Assembly (NCBI GenBank): GCA_029210815.1
Contig: JARGGB010000004.1
Coordinates: 1 to 64,000, forward strand
Direction of reading: 5' to 3'
Length of the DNA stretch: 64,000 bases
Source of the DNA: Candidatus Brevefilum sp.
GTDB taxonomy: Bacteria > Chloroflexota > Anaerolineae > Anaerolineales > Anaerolineaceae
Both the position numbers and the translations under genes were made by a program. The notes beneath the pieces were generated by a model. That model was given only the letters and a program-made list of their open reading frames with translations. It was not told where the DNA came from and ran no database searches. Shown one piece after another: positions 1-9,340 of the stretch (position 1 is its first letter; each line of letters starts with the position of its first letter).

Positions 1-14
1 GCCCTGTGCCTACT

Positions 15-155
15 TGGAGTGAGAGGCTTTAGCCCGAAATACTTTAATTCATCAAAGTGTTTTTAGTTAGTAATGATGTTTATCTAAATATAATTTCCTG
101 AATCATCATTAGAAATTATTTTGATTAATTCAGTCGGTTTGAAGGACTCACTCCA
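15..155. repeat. MITE/REP-like intergenic repeat (copy 1)
   Basis: TGGAGTGAG (15-23) / CTCACTCCA (147-155) perfect 9-bp terminal inverted repeat and internal TTAGCCCGAAA. Confidence 0.55.
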
Positions 156-212
156 TTTGTTCTTTGTAATTTTGAATTTGTCTCCCAAATGTGAGTCATC
201 CAATCTTTTGTA

Positions 213-247
213 AAAAAACCCTTCCCAATACAGCGGGAAGGGTTTTT
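213..247. terminator. Bidirectional intrinsic terminator downstream of the copper/rhodanese operon
   Basis: AAAAAACCCTTCCC-AATACAGC-GGGAAGGGTTTTTT perfect hairpin with A and T tracts. Confidence 0.85.
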
Positions 248-263
248 TAATCTCTATTCAGGT

Positions 264-722
264 TTACGGTTCGATGGGGTAGCCTGCTGCAATCCAGGCT
301 TCAAAACCACCGACAATTGGGTTTGCCCTGCTGATACCATTTTGCAGCATGATCAGCGCCGCACGGGCGCTTGTGTTTTCAGCTGGTCAGGTGCAGTAGG
401 TAATGTACCAGGTGTCTGGGTCTAACTCACCTACGCGGTCTTCAACCTGGTCGATGGGTAGGCTGATCGAGCCTGCGACACGCTGTGCTTGATAGTTTGC
501 TTCGCTGCGCGCATCTACAATAACGGCTTCGCCTGCCAGCATCGCTTCGTAAGCTTCTTCAGCAGTGACCCTGGGAATATCATCCTGGTTGGTAATTTCG
601 CCAGGATTTTCGATCCGTGATTGCCTGATATTATCCGCAAGGATCAAACCGACAATGCTTACCAGGATGACGCCTGCTAACAGGATGATGGGCATTAAAG
701 CCTGGTTCTTTTTTCTTTTCAT
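264..722 (-). CDS. Membrane-anchored rhodanese-domain protein; candidate selenoprotein read through in-frame TGA at 387-389
   Basis: ORF track gives 387..722 (111 aa). In-frame translation past TGA gives PAENTSARAALIMLQNGISRANPIVGGFEAWIAAGYPIEP* ending at TAA 264-266. This is a normal rhodanese C-terminus (GGFEAWIAAGYPIE). N-terminal TM anchor LMPIILLAGVILVSIVGLILA. Confidence 0.75.
355..371 (-). promoter_or_regulatory. SECIS-like hairpin downstream of the in-frame TGA
   Basis: Minus-strand RNA AGCGCC-CGUGC-GGCGCU: 6-bp stem, 5-nt loop with G in the second loop position. The loop begins 21 nt after UGA. Possible lower stem CAGC/GCUG. Confidence 0.5.
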
Positions 723-754
723 AAAATTCCCTTTCTATATGTTCTAGTGATAAA

Positions 755-3175
755 TCATTTGAATCGACGCAGCCGCAGGCTGTTGGTCACCACAAAAATA
801 CTGCTAAAGGACATCGCGCCTGCAGCCAGCATGGGGTTTAACAAGCCCAGGGCTGCCGCTGGTATCAGGATGGTGTTGTAAAAGAATGCCCAGAAGAGAT
901 TTTGTTTGATGGTCCGCAGTGTACGGCGAGATAGGGCAATCGCTTTTGGTACGCCGCGCAAATCACCGCTGATTAACACCACCGGGGCTGATGCCATTGC
1001 CACATCTGTACCGGTGCCAATGGCGATACCGATATCCGCCTGTGCCAGGGCAGGGGCGTCGTTGATCCCATCGCCAACCATTGCAACCACATGCCCTTCT
1101 GATTGAAGCGCTTTGACACGGACAGCTTTATCCCCGGGCAGGACCTCTGCTAAAACGGCATCAACACCTACCTGCTTTCCGATGGCATTTGCTGTGCGCT
1201 GATTGTCGCCGGTGACCATCACAACTTCCAATCCCATGTCACGCAAAGACTGGATGGCTTCTTGCGAACCGTCTTTAATGGTATCTGCGACACCGATTAC
1301 ACCGGCTAATCGTTTGTTAACTGCAATCAGCAGCGCCGTATTTCCGCTTTCCTCGAGTCCGTCCAGGTCCGCCTGTGCTGTCTTGATATCAATGTTGTTA
1401 TTTTCCAATAGGCGTCGGTTGCCGACAAGGATTTGTTGGTTTTCAACCTCAGCTTTTACACCGTGCCCGGCGATTGCAGAGAACCCAAGGGGGTCACTGA
1501 GAGATAAGCTGCGCGCAATGGCTTCAGCTGTGATGGCTTCACCCAATGGGTGCTCGCTGCCTTTTTCTACGGAAGCTGCCAGGCGTATCAGGTCATCTTC
1601 ATTTCCAGTAAATTCATAACGATAGACCTTTGTCACTGCTGGTTGACCGCGTGTGATCGTCCCTGTTTTGTCAAGGACAACCGTCGTGATATCGCCGGCG
1701 CGTTCGAGGCTTTCGCTCTTCTTAATTAAAATGCCCAGCTCCGCACCTTTTCCCGTACCGACCATAACGGCGGTGGGGGTAGCAAGCCCCATTGCACATG
1801 GGCATGCAATCACCAGGACGGCGACAGTGTTGATCAGTGCCCTGGTGAACAGGCTCACTTCTGAGGTAGGACTCAGTGGAACGAAGTAATACCAAACAAT
1901 GAAGGTGAGGATGGCAATGCCGATCACAACAGGCACAAAAATAGCAGAGATTTTATCCGCCAGGTTTTGGATGGGGGCTTTACTGGCTTGAGCTTCTTCG
2001 ACAAGTTTAATGATTTGCGCCAAAGCTGTTTCTTTACCGATTTTTGTCGCTTCAAACTTTAATAATCCCAGCTTGTTGATTGTTCCCCCAATGACGCTCT
2101 CCCCGGGCACTTTCTCAACAGGCAGGCTTTCGCCGGTCAGCATCGATTCGTCGACACTGGAACGACCGTCTACGACCACGCCGTCAACGGGGATCTTTTC
2201 GCCGGGATGCACCAGAACAATATCACCCACTTCAACCTGGTCAACCGGGACTTCAATCTCAATGCCGTCACGCACGATGTACGCTTTTTTAGGACGCAGG
2301 TCCATCAAGCGTCTGATGGCATCACTCGCGCCGCCTTTAGCTTTAGCCTCGAAATATTTTCCCAATTTAACCAGGGTGATGATCACTGCGGAGGTCTCGA
2401 AGTACGCATGCCCGGGGATGAGACCAAAGACAATTGGGATGGAATAGAAATAGGCTGCGGAGGACCCCAGGGCAACCAGCACATCCATGTTGGCGGAACC
2501 ATTTCGTATGGATTTATAGCCATTGACATAATACTGCCAACCTACATAAAACTGGACGGGCGTCGCTAAAGCCAGGAAAAGATAGTTGATCCAGGGTGCA
2601 TGCGCCAGGGCAGATGGAAGCAAGCCCAAATCCCTGCCCATTGATAGGATGAATAAGGGGATCGTAAAAATTAGCCCGATGATCAGCAAGCGCCGTTGTT
2701 CCGCGATTTCCTTTTGGCGTGCTTTCGCCTCAGCATCTTCCAGGGGGATGTCTGTTTCAAGGGGCTCAAAGCCGGCGGACCGAATCAATCTGCGCAGTTC
2801 GTTTTGGCTTACAACTGTTGGCACATATTTGATCAGGGCTTTTTCACTCGCAAGGTTGACATTTGCTTCAATAACTCCTTCTTCCGCCAGTAAAACCTTT
2901 TCGAGTCGGCGCACATCAGATGCGTCGGACAGGTTTTTAATGCCCAAGGATGCTTCACCCATGGCAATTTCATAGCCGGCGCGCTGCACCTGGTCAATAA
3001 AATCGCCTAGATTTGCTTTTTGCGGATCATAACTAACGGCAGCGCGCTCTGAGGAAAGGTTGACATTTGCTGAATCAACTCCGTCAACCTTTTTCAGGTT
3101 ACGTTCAACGGTTGCGACACAATTTGCGCAGGTCATCCCCAGGATGGGAAGGGATAGATGTTTTTGTTCTGTCAT
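755..3175 (-). CDS. copA: Cu(I)-translocating P1B-type ATPase
   Basis: HMA domain GMTCANC, CPC ([15 protein letters not shown]), DKTGTIT, HP (SEHPLG), [10 protein letters not shown] motifs. Confidence 0.97.
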   Translation of the reverse strand: MTEQKHLSLPILGMTCANCVATVERNLKKVDGVDSANVNLSSERAAVSYDPQKANLGDFIDQVQRAGYEIAMGEASLGIKNLSDASDVRRLEKVLLAEEGVIEANVNLASEKALIKYVPTVVSQNELRRLIRSAGFEPLETDIPLEDAEAKARQKEIAEQRRLLIIGLIFTIPLFILSMGRDLGLLPSALAHAPWINYLFLALATPVQFYVGWQYYVNGYKSIRNGSANMDVLVALGSSAAYFYSIPIVFGLIPGHAYFETSAVIITLVKLGKYFEAKAKGGASDAIRRLMDLRPKKAYIVRDGIEIEVPVDQVEVGDIVLVHPGEKIPVDGVVVDGRSSVDESMLTGESLPVEKVPGESVIGGTINKLGLLKFEATKIGKETALAQIIKLVEEAQASKAPIQNLADKISAIFVPVVIGIAILTFIVWYYFVPLSPTSEVSLFTRALINTVAVLVIACPCAMGLATPTAVMVGTGKGAELGILIKKSESLERAGDITTVVLDKTGTITRGQPAVTKVYRYEFTGNEDDLIRLAASVEKGSEHPLGEAITAEAIARSLSLSDPLGFSAIAGHGVKAEVENQQILVGNRRLLENNNIDIKTAQADLDGLEESGNTALLIAVNKRLAGVIGVADTIKDGSQEAIQSLRDMGLEVVMVTGDNQRTANAIGKQVGVDAVLAEVLPGDKAVRVKALQSEGHVVAMVGDGINDAPALAQADIGIAIGTGTDVAMASAPVVLISGDLRGVPKAIALSRRTLRTIKQNLFWAFFYNTILIPAAALGLLNPMLAAGAMSFSSIFVVTNSLRLRRFK

Positions 3176-3184
3176 GGGTAAGCT

Positions 3185-3391
3185 TTAATTCGCTACAGGA
3201 TAGTTTATTTCTGCAAGGGTGTCTTTGATGATTTGTTCAGACGCCGGTGCATCAAAAGTGACCTTTACAAGCTGGGTTTGTACATCGGCTTCGACGTTTG
3301 AGACACCTTCAATCTCCGAAAGTTCCATGGTGATGGTGTGTGTGCAGTGTTTGCAGGAAATATTAGGGACAGTATAGGTTACGGTATTCAT
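3185..3391 (-). CDS. copZ: Copper chaperone, heavy-metal-associated domain protein
   Basis: 68 aa starting MNTVTYTVPNISCKHCTHTI; CxxC HMA motif; AAGGAG Shine-Dalgarno before ATG at 3391. Confidence 0.93.
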   Translation of the reverse strand: MNTVTYTVPNISCKHCTHTITMELSEIEGVSNVEADVQTQLVKVTFDAPASEQIIKDTLAEINYPVAN

Positions 3392-3410
3392 GGGTAACTC
3401 CTTATTTTTA

Positions 3411-3686
3411 TTAAACTCTATTGGCGGTTTCAAATACTTCAGTGATCTCGTTCAGTACACGCTGCCTTTCAGCAGGGTCATCCCCCTGGGCAACGGTCAA
3501 AAGGCATGTGTTCAGGTGCCCATCCAGGATTTGTGTGCTGATTTTATTCAAGGCTGATTGAACAGCCTGGATTTGGCGAATGACATCAATGCAATATTGG
3601 TCTTCGTCAAGCATGCGCTGGATGCCCCTGATATGACCTTCCACGGTTTTTAATCGCTGGATGCTGTCTTTGTGATCGTGTACCAT
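3411..3686 (-). CDS. csoR: CsoR/RcnR-family (DUF156) copper-sensing repressor
   Basis: 91 aa four-helix family: KTVEGHIRGIQRMLDEDQYCIDVIRQIQAVQSAL...DGHLNTC; Cys-His-Cys ligand pattern of the Cu(I) branch. Confidence 0.93.
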   Translation of the reverse strand: MVHDHKDSIQRLKTVEGHIRGIQRMLDEDQYCIDVIRQIQAVQSALNKISTQILDGHLNTCLLTVAQGDDPAERQRVLNEITEVFETANRV

Positions 3687-3698
3687 ATGAGTCTCCTG

Positions 3699-3726
3699 TA
3701 CCCCCCCTCCCCGTGGGGGTGGGGTT
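3699..3726. promoter_or_regulatory. Putative CsoR operator
   Basis: G/C-tract dyad TACCCCCCCTCCCCGTGGGGGTGGGGTT immediately upstream of csoR; resembles known CsoR operators (C-run/G-run with AT edges). Confidence 0.75.
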
Positions 3727-3858
3727 AATTTTATATATTTTACTGAATTGGTCAGATTAAGTCAATAGTGGTCGTTTTAATTGCAGTCTACTCCCTGTTG
3801 ACGCTTTTTATTATGGGATAAAACAGTATAATGAACCGCATTATTTTTTGGAGATTTT

Positions 3859-4776
3859 ATGAATAAACAAAAAATTGGGCTATTGTTGATGATCCTGGCT
3901 GCGTTTGGCCTGGGTATTTCAGTTATCTTGATGCGAATCATGACCCAATCGATGGCGATGCCGCCTTATCAAATTGGAATTTGGCGATTTGTGATATCCG
4001 GATCATTAATCTGGGTGATTTTTGGTTTGCGAAAAGGTAAACAGAAATTTACAAACAAGCATCATTTGTGGTTAATTGGGCTGGGAGCGATTTTTTCAAT
4101 TTCCGGGTACACAGCTTTGTTCGCATTGAACAGGATGCCTTCCTCACTTTACATTATCATCCTTTATATTTACCCTTCGCTGGTCGTCTTGTATGCGATG
4201 GCAAGAAAGCATCCGATACCCTCTTTGTTTTGGCTTGCGCTGCCAATGTCCTTTATCGGGCTGGTTTTAACAGCCTATCATCCGGGTGAAGCATTGGTGA
4301 TCGACTTGACTGGCTTGTTATTTACACTCATCAACGCCGCTGCCATGGCACTTTACCTGATATTGAGTGAAAAAGGGTTCCGTGGTGTTAATGACCGCCT
4401 ATCAGGGACAAGCTGGGTGATCACCGGGGCGATGCTGGTCAGCCTGGTGTTGATACCTATTTTTGGTCTATCGCTTCCAAATTCAGGTCGAGAGTGGGGA
4501 ATCCTGTTGATTTACAGCATCTTTGGAACTTTAATGCCGGTTCTATCCATGAATATTGGACTGCAGCTTTTGGGTGCAGCACGGGGTTCGGTGATTATTA
4601 CGGTTCAGCCGGTGATAACGGTGCTGATGTCTGTCATCTTCCTTGATGAAGTGCTCACCGGTCAACAATGGATTGGTGGTTTATTGGTGGTGATTGCGGT
4701 TGTTGTGCTTCAGTTCAGTCCGGACCGTAAAAGTCTGGGTATTCAGGTCAATCGTTCAATCCCAGATCTTGAATAA
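3859..4776 (+). CDS. EamA/DMT-superfamily transporter
   Basis: About 10 TM helices with two EamA-type repeats; terminal VIFLDEVLTGQQWIGGLLVVIAVVVLQ. Confidence 0.88.
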   Translation: MNKQKIGLLLMILAAFGLGISVILMRIMTQSMAMPPYQIGIWRFVISGSLIWVIFGLRKGKQKFTNKHHLWLIGLGAIFSISGYTALFALNRMPSSLYIIILYIYPSLVVLYAMARKHPIPSLFWLALPMSFIGLVLTAYHPGEALVIDLTGLLFTLINAAAMALYLILSEKGFRGVNDRLSGTSWVITGAMLVSLVLIPIFGLSLPNSGREWGILLIYSIFGTLMPVLSMNIGLQLLGAARGSVIITVQPVITVLMSVIFLDEVLTGQQWIGGLLVVIAVVVLQFSPDRKSLGIQVNRSIPDLE

Positions 4777-4882
4777 TTGTAAATTAGCAAAATTCTAAAA
4801 AAATTCCAACAAACAGGAGGTAGCCTTATTTTCAGAAAGAAGTGATAAGCAAGCTCATCTTCTTTTCCTTTTCTATTGACCT

Positions 4883-4911
4883 AACCCTCCCAGCTTCATG
4901 TTGGGAGGGTT
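4883..4911. terminator. Intrinsic terminator between convergent genes
   Basis: AACCCTCCCA-GCTTCATGT-TGGGAGGGTT hairpin between a + gene ending 4776 and a - gene ending 4953. Confidence 0.8.
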
Positions 4912-4952
4912 TGCGTTAAACGGAAAGTAAATTATGTAAATGAGGGAATTGA

Positions 4953-6338
4953 TTAATTCCCGCGATAAGCTGGTACCGGGATGACAATATTGGTACATAT
5001 TCGCTGATCCTGCATGCGGCTGTAAAGGCGGGGATCCAGTTCTTCAGGTGTGCTGGATGTGGTGATGACTGTCGGCAATTCTGCATTATATCGATAATTA
5101 AATAATTGATAAAGCTTTTCTCTTGCCCATGGGGTGGCGGACTGGGTTCCCAGGTCATCAAGAATCAGGATGTGAGATTTTTTTACCTCTTCAAAACGGC
5201 GATCCAGAGAGACGTTGCTGTTTGGGCTGAAGGTTGCACGAAGGTGATCGAGCAAATCCGGGACGCTTACCATCAGCGGCGGGAAACCAAGACTTGCCTG
5301 GTAATTGCCAATTGCAGCCGCAAGATGGGTTTTACCGCACCCATAGGGTCCGGTTAGCAGCAACCACCCTTTTGGATGTTCTGCGAAATCACGCGCTGCC
5401 TCAAAAGCTTTTTTAAGATCCCGCAAATCCTCTTTGGGGAGCTTTTCATGCTGGCGCATGCTGAAATTGCCGAAGGTCTGCCGGGAGTGCATTGCCAAAG
5501 TTGAAAGCTCTGGATGGCCGGTATCGTCGGTTGGATTACGGTAATCCGGTGCGAGAATTTTCACCACCGTAACCAGGTTGGGGTCCTGCAGCCGGGACCG
5601 TATACGCCCATCGAAGTCATTGATCAGCATGTTGCTGGTTACCACGGTGGGAAGTTTGTTAATATAGCGGTGATTCATGATCTGAAAGATTTTTTCCTGT
5701 GCCCAGGCAGTTGCGTTTTGGGTGCCAAAGTCATCTAATATTAGTAATGGGCTTTCCCGTATTTCTTCAAAGCGCTCTTCAAAACTCAAGGCTGCCCCTG
5801 AATAGGCATAGCGCAGCCAATCCAGCAAGTCTGGCACGGTTAGAAAAAGGGTTGTAATACCCTCTTCAATGGCTTCGTTTGCGATGGCAGCTGCCAGGTG
5901 TGTTTTTCCGCTGCCATACGGTCCCATCAATAATAACCATCCTTCAAGGTTTTTGGCGAAATTACGCGCCTGGTTGTAGGCATTTTCCAGGGAATCCGAT
6001 TGATGTTTTCCAAGACCGACTCTGCCTCGTTTTTCAAAATTATCAAATCGTAAATCCTTAAGGGCATCCAGGCTGCTCATTTTGAATAATCGGGTTCTTG
6101 CAGATTGTGTGATGGCTTCTGCGCGGCATGAGCAGGGATAAATTTTCCCGAAATCGGGATGATTGATGGGAACATCGCGGCGGAGATAGCCAATACCGCC
6201 GCAAATCGGGCAATTCGGATCACCAGGCATCTTCACCTGGCGGATGGGCTCGCTATTCTCTTCTTGATTATTTTTTGCCAAGCCAGCTTCTTCTATATCT
6301 GCTCGGATCTTGCGAATCGTTTCGTCGATTTTGCTCAT
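4953..6338 (-). CDS. DnaI/DnaC/IstB-like ATPase with two tandem AAA+ domains and an N-terminal zinc finger; putative helicase loader
   Basis: Two Walker A (GPYGSGKTHLAAAIANEA, GPYGCGKTHLAAAIGNYQ) and two Walker B (LLILDDFGTQ, ILILDDLGTQ); CPICGG...CSCR finger. Start set to MSKIDETIRK (RBS AAGGACGTGGAAATG). Confidence 0.85.
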   Translation of the reverse strand: MSKIDETIRKIRADIEEAGLAKNNQEENSEPIRQVKMPGDPNCPICGGIGYLRRDVPINHPDFGKIYPCSCRAEAITQSARTRLFKMSSLDALKDLRFDNFEKRGRVGLGKHQSDSLENAYNQARNFAKNLEGWLLLMGPYGSGKTHLAAAIANEAIEEGITTLFLTVPDLLDWLRYAYSGAALSFEERFEEIRESPLLILDDFGTQNATAWAQEKIFQIMNHRYINKLPTVVTSNMLINDFDGRIRSRLQDPNLVTVVKILAPDYRNPTDDTGHPELSTLAMHSRQTFGNFSMRQHEKLPKEDLRDLKKAFEAARDFAEHPKGWLLLTGPYGCGKTHLAAAIGNYQASLGFPPLMVSVPDLLDHLRATFSPNSNVSLDRRFEEVKKSHILILDDLGTQSATPWAREKLYQLFNYRYNAELPTVITTSSTPEELDPRLYSRMQDQRICTNIVIPVPAYRGN

Positions 6339-7005
6339 TTCCACGTCCTTCATTTTGCCAGCGGTCCAGAATCGCCTGAACGTATTTCCAATTGCGTACA
6401 TTACGCTTCACGGCAATTTCAATAGCTTCTTTGATCCAGGCTTCAGGGTATGTTTTTTCGTCTTCTTTCAGGATTTCTGCGATCAAGGGTGTGATCGGGC
6501 CTATATTTTCCTCGTAGAGTCCATATATATTGGGCTGCTGATCCGTTAATTGAATCGGTTTCCTTTCAACATCTGTGTTTTTCCACTGCCCGTCCTCAAT
6601 GGTTTTTACAGCTGCACGTCCCTGGGGTCCGTTGACAAAGTAAATAAGTTCTTTCTTTCCGGACAATTGGGCTTCTAAAAGGATATCCATACTCACGAGG
6701 GTCTCCAGGTCTTCTCGGAGTGTCGTTTCATTACCGATCATCGCCATCAGGGTAGGGTCAGAAGAAAGGTCAGAATACTCCAGAAAGCGGATATTGTTTT
6801 CCTGCTGTTCAATATGCCAGAAGAAGTATAACAACAGCCGAACCTGTGTTATGGAATTGATCAAGGGCAAAATCTGAGAGAAGAAGGGTTCTGGTAAACG
6901 TACCAAATCCAGGTTATCTTCTTTAAAGCCTTTAAAAAGTTTTGTGCTTTGGGGAGTCACGGTTTTGATTCCTTTAACCTTCCGGATATTGTCCCCTGGC
7001 AGCAT
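6268..7005 (-). CDS. DnaD-like replication protein
   Basis: C-terminal EIGP-like YEENIGPITPLIAEILKEDEKTYPEAWIKEAIEIAVKRNVRNWKYVQAILDRW typical of DnaD/DnaB_2 domains; located between dnaB and the loader. Confidence 0.85.
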   Translation of the reverse strand: MLPGDNIRKVKGIKTVTPQSTKLFKGFKEDNLDLVRLPEPFFSQILPLINSITQVRLLLYFFWHIEQQENNIRFLEYSDLSSDPTLMAMIGNETTLREDLETLVSMDILLEAQLSGKKELIYFVNGPQGRAAVKTIEDGQWKNTDVERKPIQLTDQQPNIYGLYEENIGPITPLIAEILKEDEKTYPEAWIKEAIEIAVKRNVRNWKYVQAILDRWQNEGRGNEQNRRNDSQDPSRYRRSWLGKK

Positions 7006-8344
7006 TTTCAAACTTTGCCAGGTCTTCAATGAACACCAATCCGATACCGCTGTGGGTTGGTCCATTGCGGTGTTTTGCGACGATCATCTCGGCTTTGTTT
7101 CGTTCTTCTTCGGCTTCGCTCATCGAATTGCGATGAATGAACATCACAATATCAGCATCCTGCTCAAGAGAACCGGATTCACGCAGGTCGGAAAGCTGAG
7201 GTTTTTTATCAGGGCGATGCTCTACTGCACGAGAAAGTTGTGCTGCTGTAAGCACAGGGACATTCAATTCTCGGGCAAGCACTTTCATATTTCGGGAGAT
7301 ATTTGATACTTCCTGAACGCGGTTATCTGTTCGAGAGTCGCCTGACATAAGCTGCAAATAGTCAACGATCACCAGGTCCAAGCCATGTTCCATGTGAAGT
7401 CGGCGGCATTTGGTACGTAAGGACAGCGGTGTGATGGCAGGTGTATCGTCAAGGAAGATCGTTGCACCACTATAGCTGTCTAAAGCCTGGAAGAAGATTG
7501 TCCATTCATTATCATTTAGCTTGCCGGAGCGCAGCCTTTGGGTGTCAATACGTGTATCCATGGCAACCAGCCTCTGCAGCAGCTGTTCATTGGACATTTC
7601 CATCGAAAACATGGCGACATGCTTTTTATGCAAAAGAGCGGCGTTTCGCAAAACACCCAGTAAAAAGCCTGTTTTACCCATGCCAGGGCGTCCAGCGACG
7701 ATTAACAAATCGGATTTCTGTAAGCCTCCCAGGAGGCTGTCGATGTCGATCAAGCCGGTAGGGACACCAAAGATATCATCTGAACGCTTTGCTAATTCAT
7801 CAATCCGATCATAATAGGTGCTGACGACCTCTTTGATTGGGACAAGATCGCGTTTAATTCTCCGCTCACTGACATTGAAAATGGCTTTTTCTGCTTCATC
7901 AACAACGGTATCAATGGATTGATCCTGGTGGTATGCCAGCCGAGCGATCTCGTTAGCAGCGTCCAGCATCCGCCGGCGGACAGCATTTTGTTCGATGATT
8001 CGCCCGTAAGATTCTGCATGAAAGGCGTTGGGTGCCCGGTTGATAAGGGAAATCAGGTAAACCTGACCGCCGATTTCATCCAATTGCCCACGGTTGGTCA
8101 AGACTTCAGTGACAGTCACCAGGTCGATGGGCTGACGCGATTCGTTCAGGTGCTTAAAGGCTTCCCAAATCCATTTGTTTCGAATAATGAAAAAATCCTC
8201 AGCTGTCAGGAATTGTGCAATTTCCAAATAAACTTCTTGATTGATTAAAACAGCACCAATTAAGGCTTCTTCAGCTTCCCGGTTACTTGGGAGGGTGAGT
8301 GCTTCTGATAGTGAATTGTCGCTGATGTTGAAATCGTCTGTCAT
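6974..8344 (-). CDS. dnaB: Replicative DNA helicase
   Basis: 456 aa; LPSNREAEEALIGAVL N-domain, GRPGMGKTGFLL Walker A, DLVIVDYLQLM, QLSRAVEHRPDKKPQLSDLRESGSLEQDADIVMFIHR. Confidence 0.97.
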   Translation of the reverse strand: MTDDFNISDNSLSEALTLPSNREAEEALIGAVLINQEVYLEIAQFLTAEDFFIIRNKWIWEAFKHLNESRQPIDLVTVTEVLTNRGQLDEIGGQVYLISLINRAPNAFHAESYGRIIEQNAVRRRMLDAANEIARLAYHQDQSIDTVVDEAEKAIFNVSERRIKRDLVPIKEVVSTYYDRIDELAKRSDDIFGVPTGLIDIDSLLGGLQKSDLLIVAGRPGMGKTGFLLGVLRNAALLHKKHVAMFSMEMSNEQLLQRLVAMDTRIDTQRLRSGKLNDNEWTIFFQALDSYSGATIFLDDTPAITPLSLRTKCRRLHMEHGLDLVIVDYLQLMSGDSRTDNRVQEVSNISRNMKVLARELNVPVLTAAQLSRAVEHRPDKKPQLSDLRESGSLEQDADIVMFIHRNSMSEAEEERNKAEMIVAKHRNGPTHSGIGLVFIEDLAKFENAARGQYPEG

Positions 8345-8394
8345 GGGTCTCTTATCAAGATTTCTGGATGGTTATTGGTATTTTTATGTACAAA

Positions 8395-8430
8395 AAACCG
8401 GGATTCAGATTTACTGATATCTCCCGGTTA
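8395..8430 (-). terminator. Intrinsic terminator downstream of the BFN-family gene
   Basis: On minus strand AACCGGGAGAT...ATCCCGGTTTTTTG hairpin plus T-tract, 3' of the gene ending at 8460. Confidence 0.7.
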
Positions 8431-8459
8431 ATTATAACCTTTATATAATGGATCGCTGG

Positions 8460-9023
8460 TTATTCCTGGTCATCGTCATCAAAGTCCTCATCGGAAGGAA
8501 GGTCATCGATATTGAAATTTTGAAGAAAATCTTCAAAAACGTCCAAATCTACGTCTTCCACATCTTCCTGACCTCGCACTTCAGCCTTACCCGTGTCTGC
8601 CTCGGAAATATCCTCTTCGGGGATAATCCCTGCCTGGCTCATAACATCTTCCGATACCATAATCGGCACATTGGTTCTTGCGGCAAGGGCAAGCGCATCG
8701 GATGGGCGGCAGTCCACCTGGCGGCGTTGACCATCAACATCCAAAATCAGGTTGCCGTAGAATACATCGTCCGAAAGTGAAATGACTTCAACCTGGATAA
8801 GGCGTGCATTGAGCGTGTGGATGAGTGTTTTGAGAAGGTCGTGCGTTTGAGGGCGAGCAACCTGGATGTCCTGTAAGGCGATTGTGATCGCTTCAGCTTC
8901 GTATAAACCGATCCAAATCGGCAAGTAGCGTTCCTGATTAACTTGTTTCAAGATCACGATGCGCTGCTGGTTGGTCAGGCTCACTCGAACGCTGTCGATC
9001 TCGACCTCAATCATTTTTACCAT
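8460..9023 (-). CDS. Bifunctional nuclease family protein (DUF151/BFN)
   Basis: YLPIWIGLYEAEAITIALQ...RPQTHDLL...CRPSDALALAARTNVPIMVSEDVM core; acidic C-terminal tail. Confidence 0.9.
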   Translation of the reverse strand: MVKMIEVEIDSVRVSLTNQQRIVILKQVNQERYLPIWIGLYEAEAITIALQDIQVARPQTHDLLKTLIHTLNARLIQVEVISLSDDVFYGNLILDVDGQRRQVDCRPSDALALAARTNVPIMVSEDVMSQAGIIPEEDISEADTGKAEVRGQEDVEDVDLDVFEDFLQNFNIDDLPSDEDFDDDDQE

Positions 9024-9340
9024 TAGGTACTCCTAGGATTTTTAGCTGGTTTGATTCTAACACGGCGCCAATCAGGACGCAACCAATAAAGAGGATAAAT
9101 CTACGATTCTTTAAGCTTTTCGAGTATAATCGTAACACTTGATTTGCAGAAAGTCTTTCTTCAATTATGAGATTCTATCTTATAATAATTTCATAGAAGA
9201 CGTTCTTCTGATTTGGTGTTGAGGATTCCCCAGGGAATCTCACGGTTTATTATCAAGATTTAGCAAGCGCTATTAACTACGTAAGAACTTTCCAGTGAAT
9301 TTTTTTGATTTAATGATTTTGGAAAGAGAAGGAAATTATA

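Noticed and set aside
387-389. Genome-wide reassignment of TGA (genetic code 4 or 25) as explanation for the in-frame TGAs
   Set aside because: Several intact genes here terminate on TGA (e.g. 11511-11513 and the HAD gene ending 12223), and Trp is otherwise encoded by TGG, so TGA is a normal stop.
4791-4845. Mini-ORF after AGGAGGTAGCC upstream of the 4.9 kb terminator
   Set aside because: Good Shine-Dalgarno-like sequence but no ATG/GTG/TTG at proper spacing leading to more than a few codons; not supportable.
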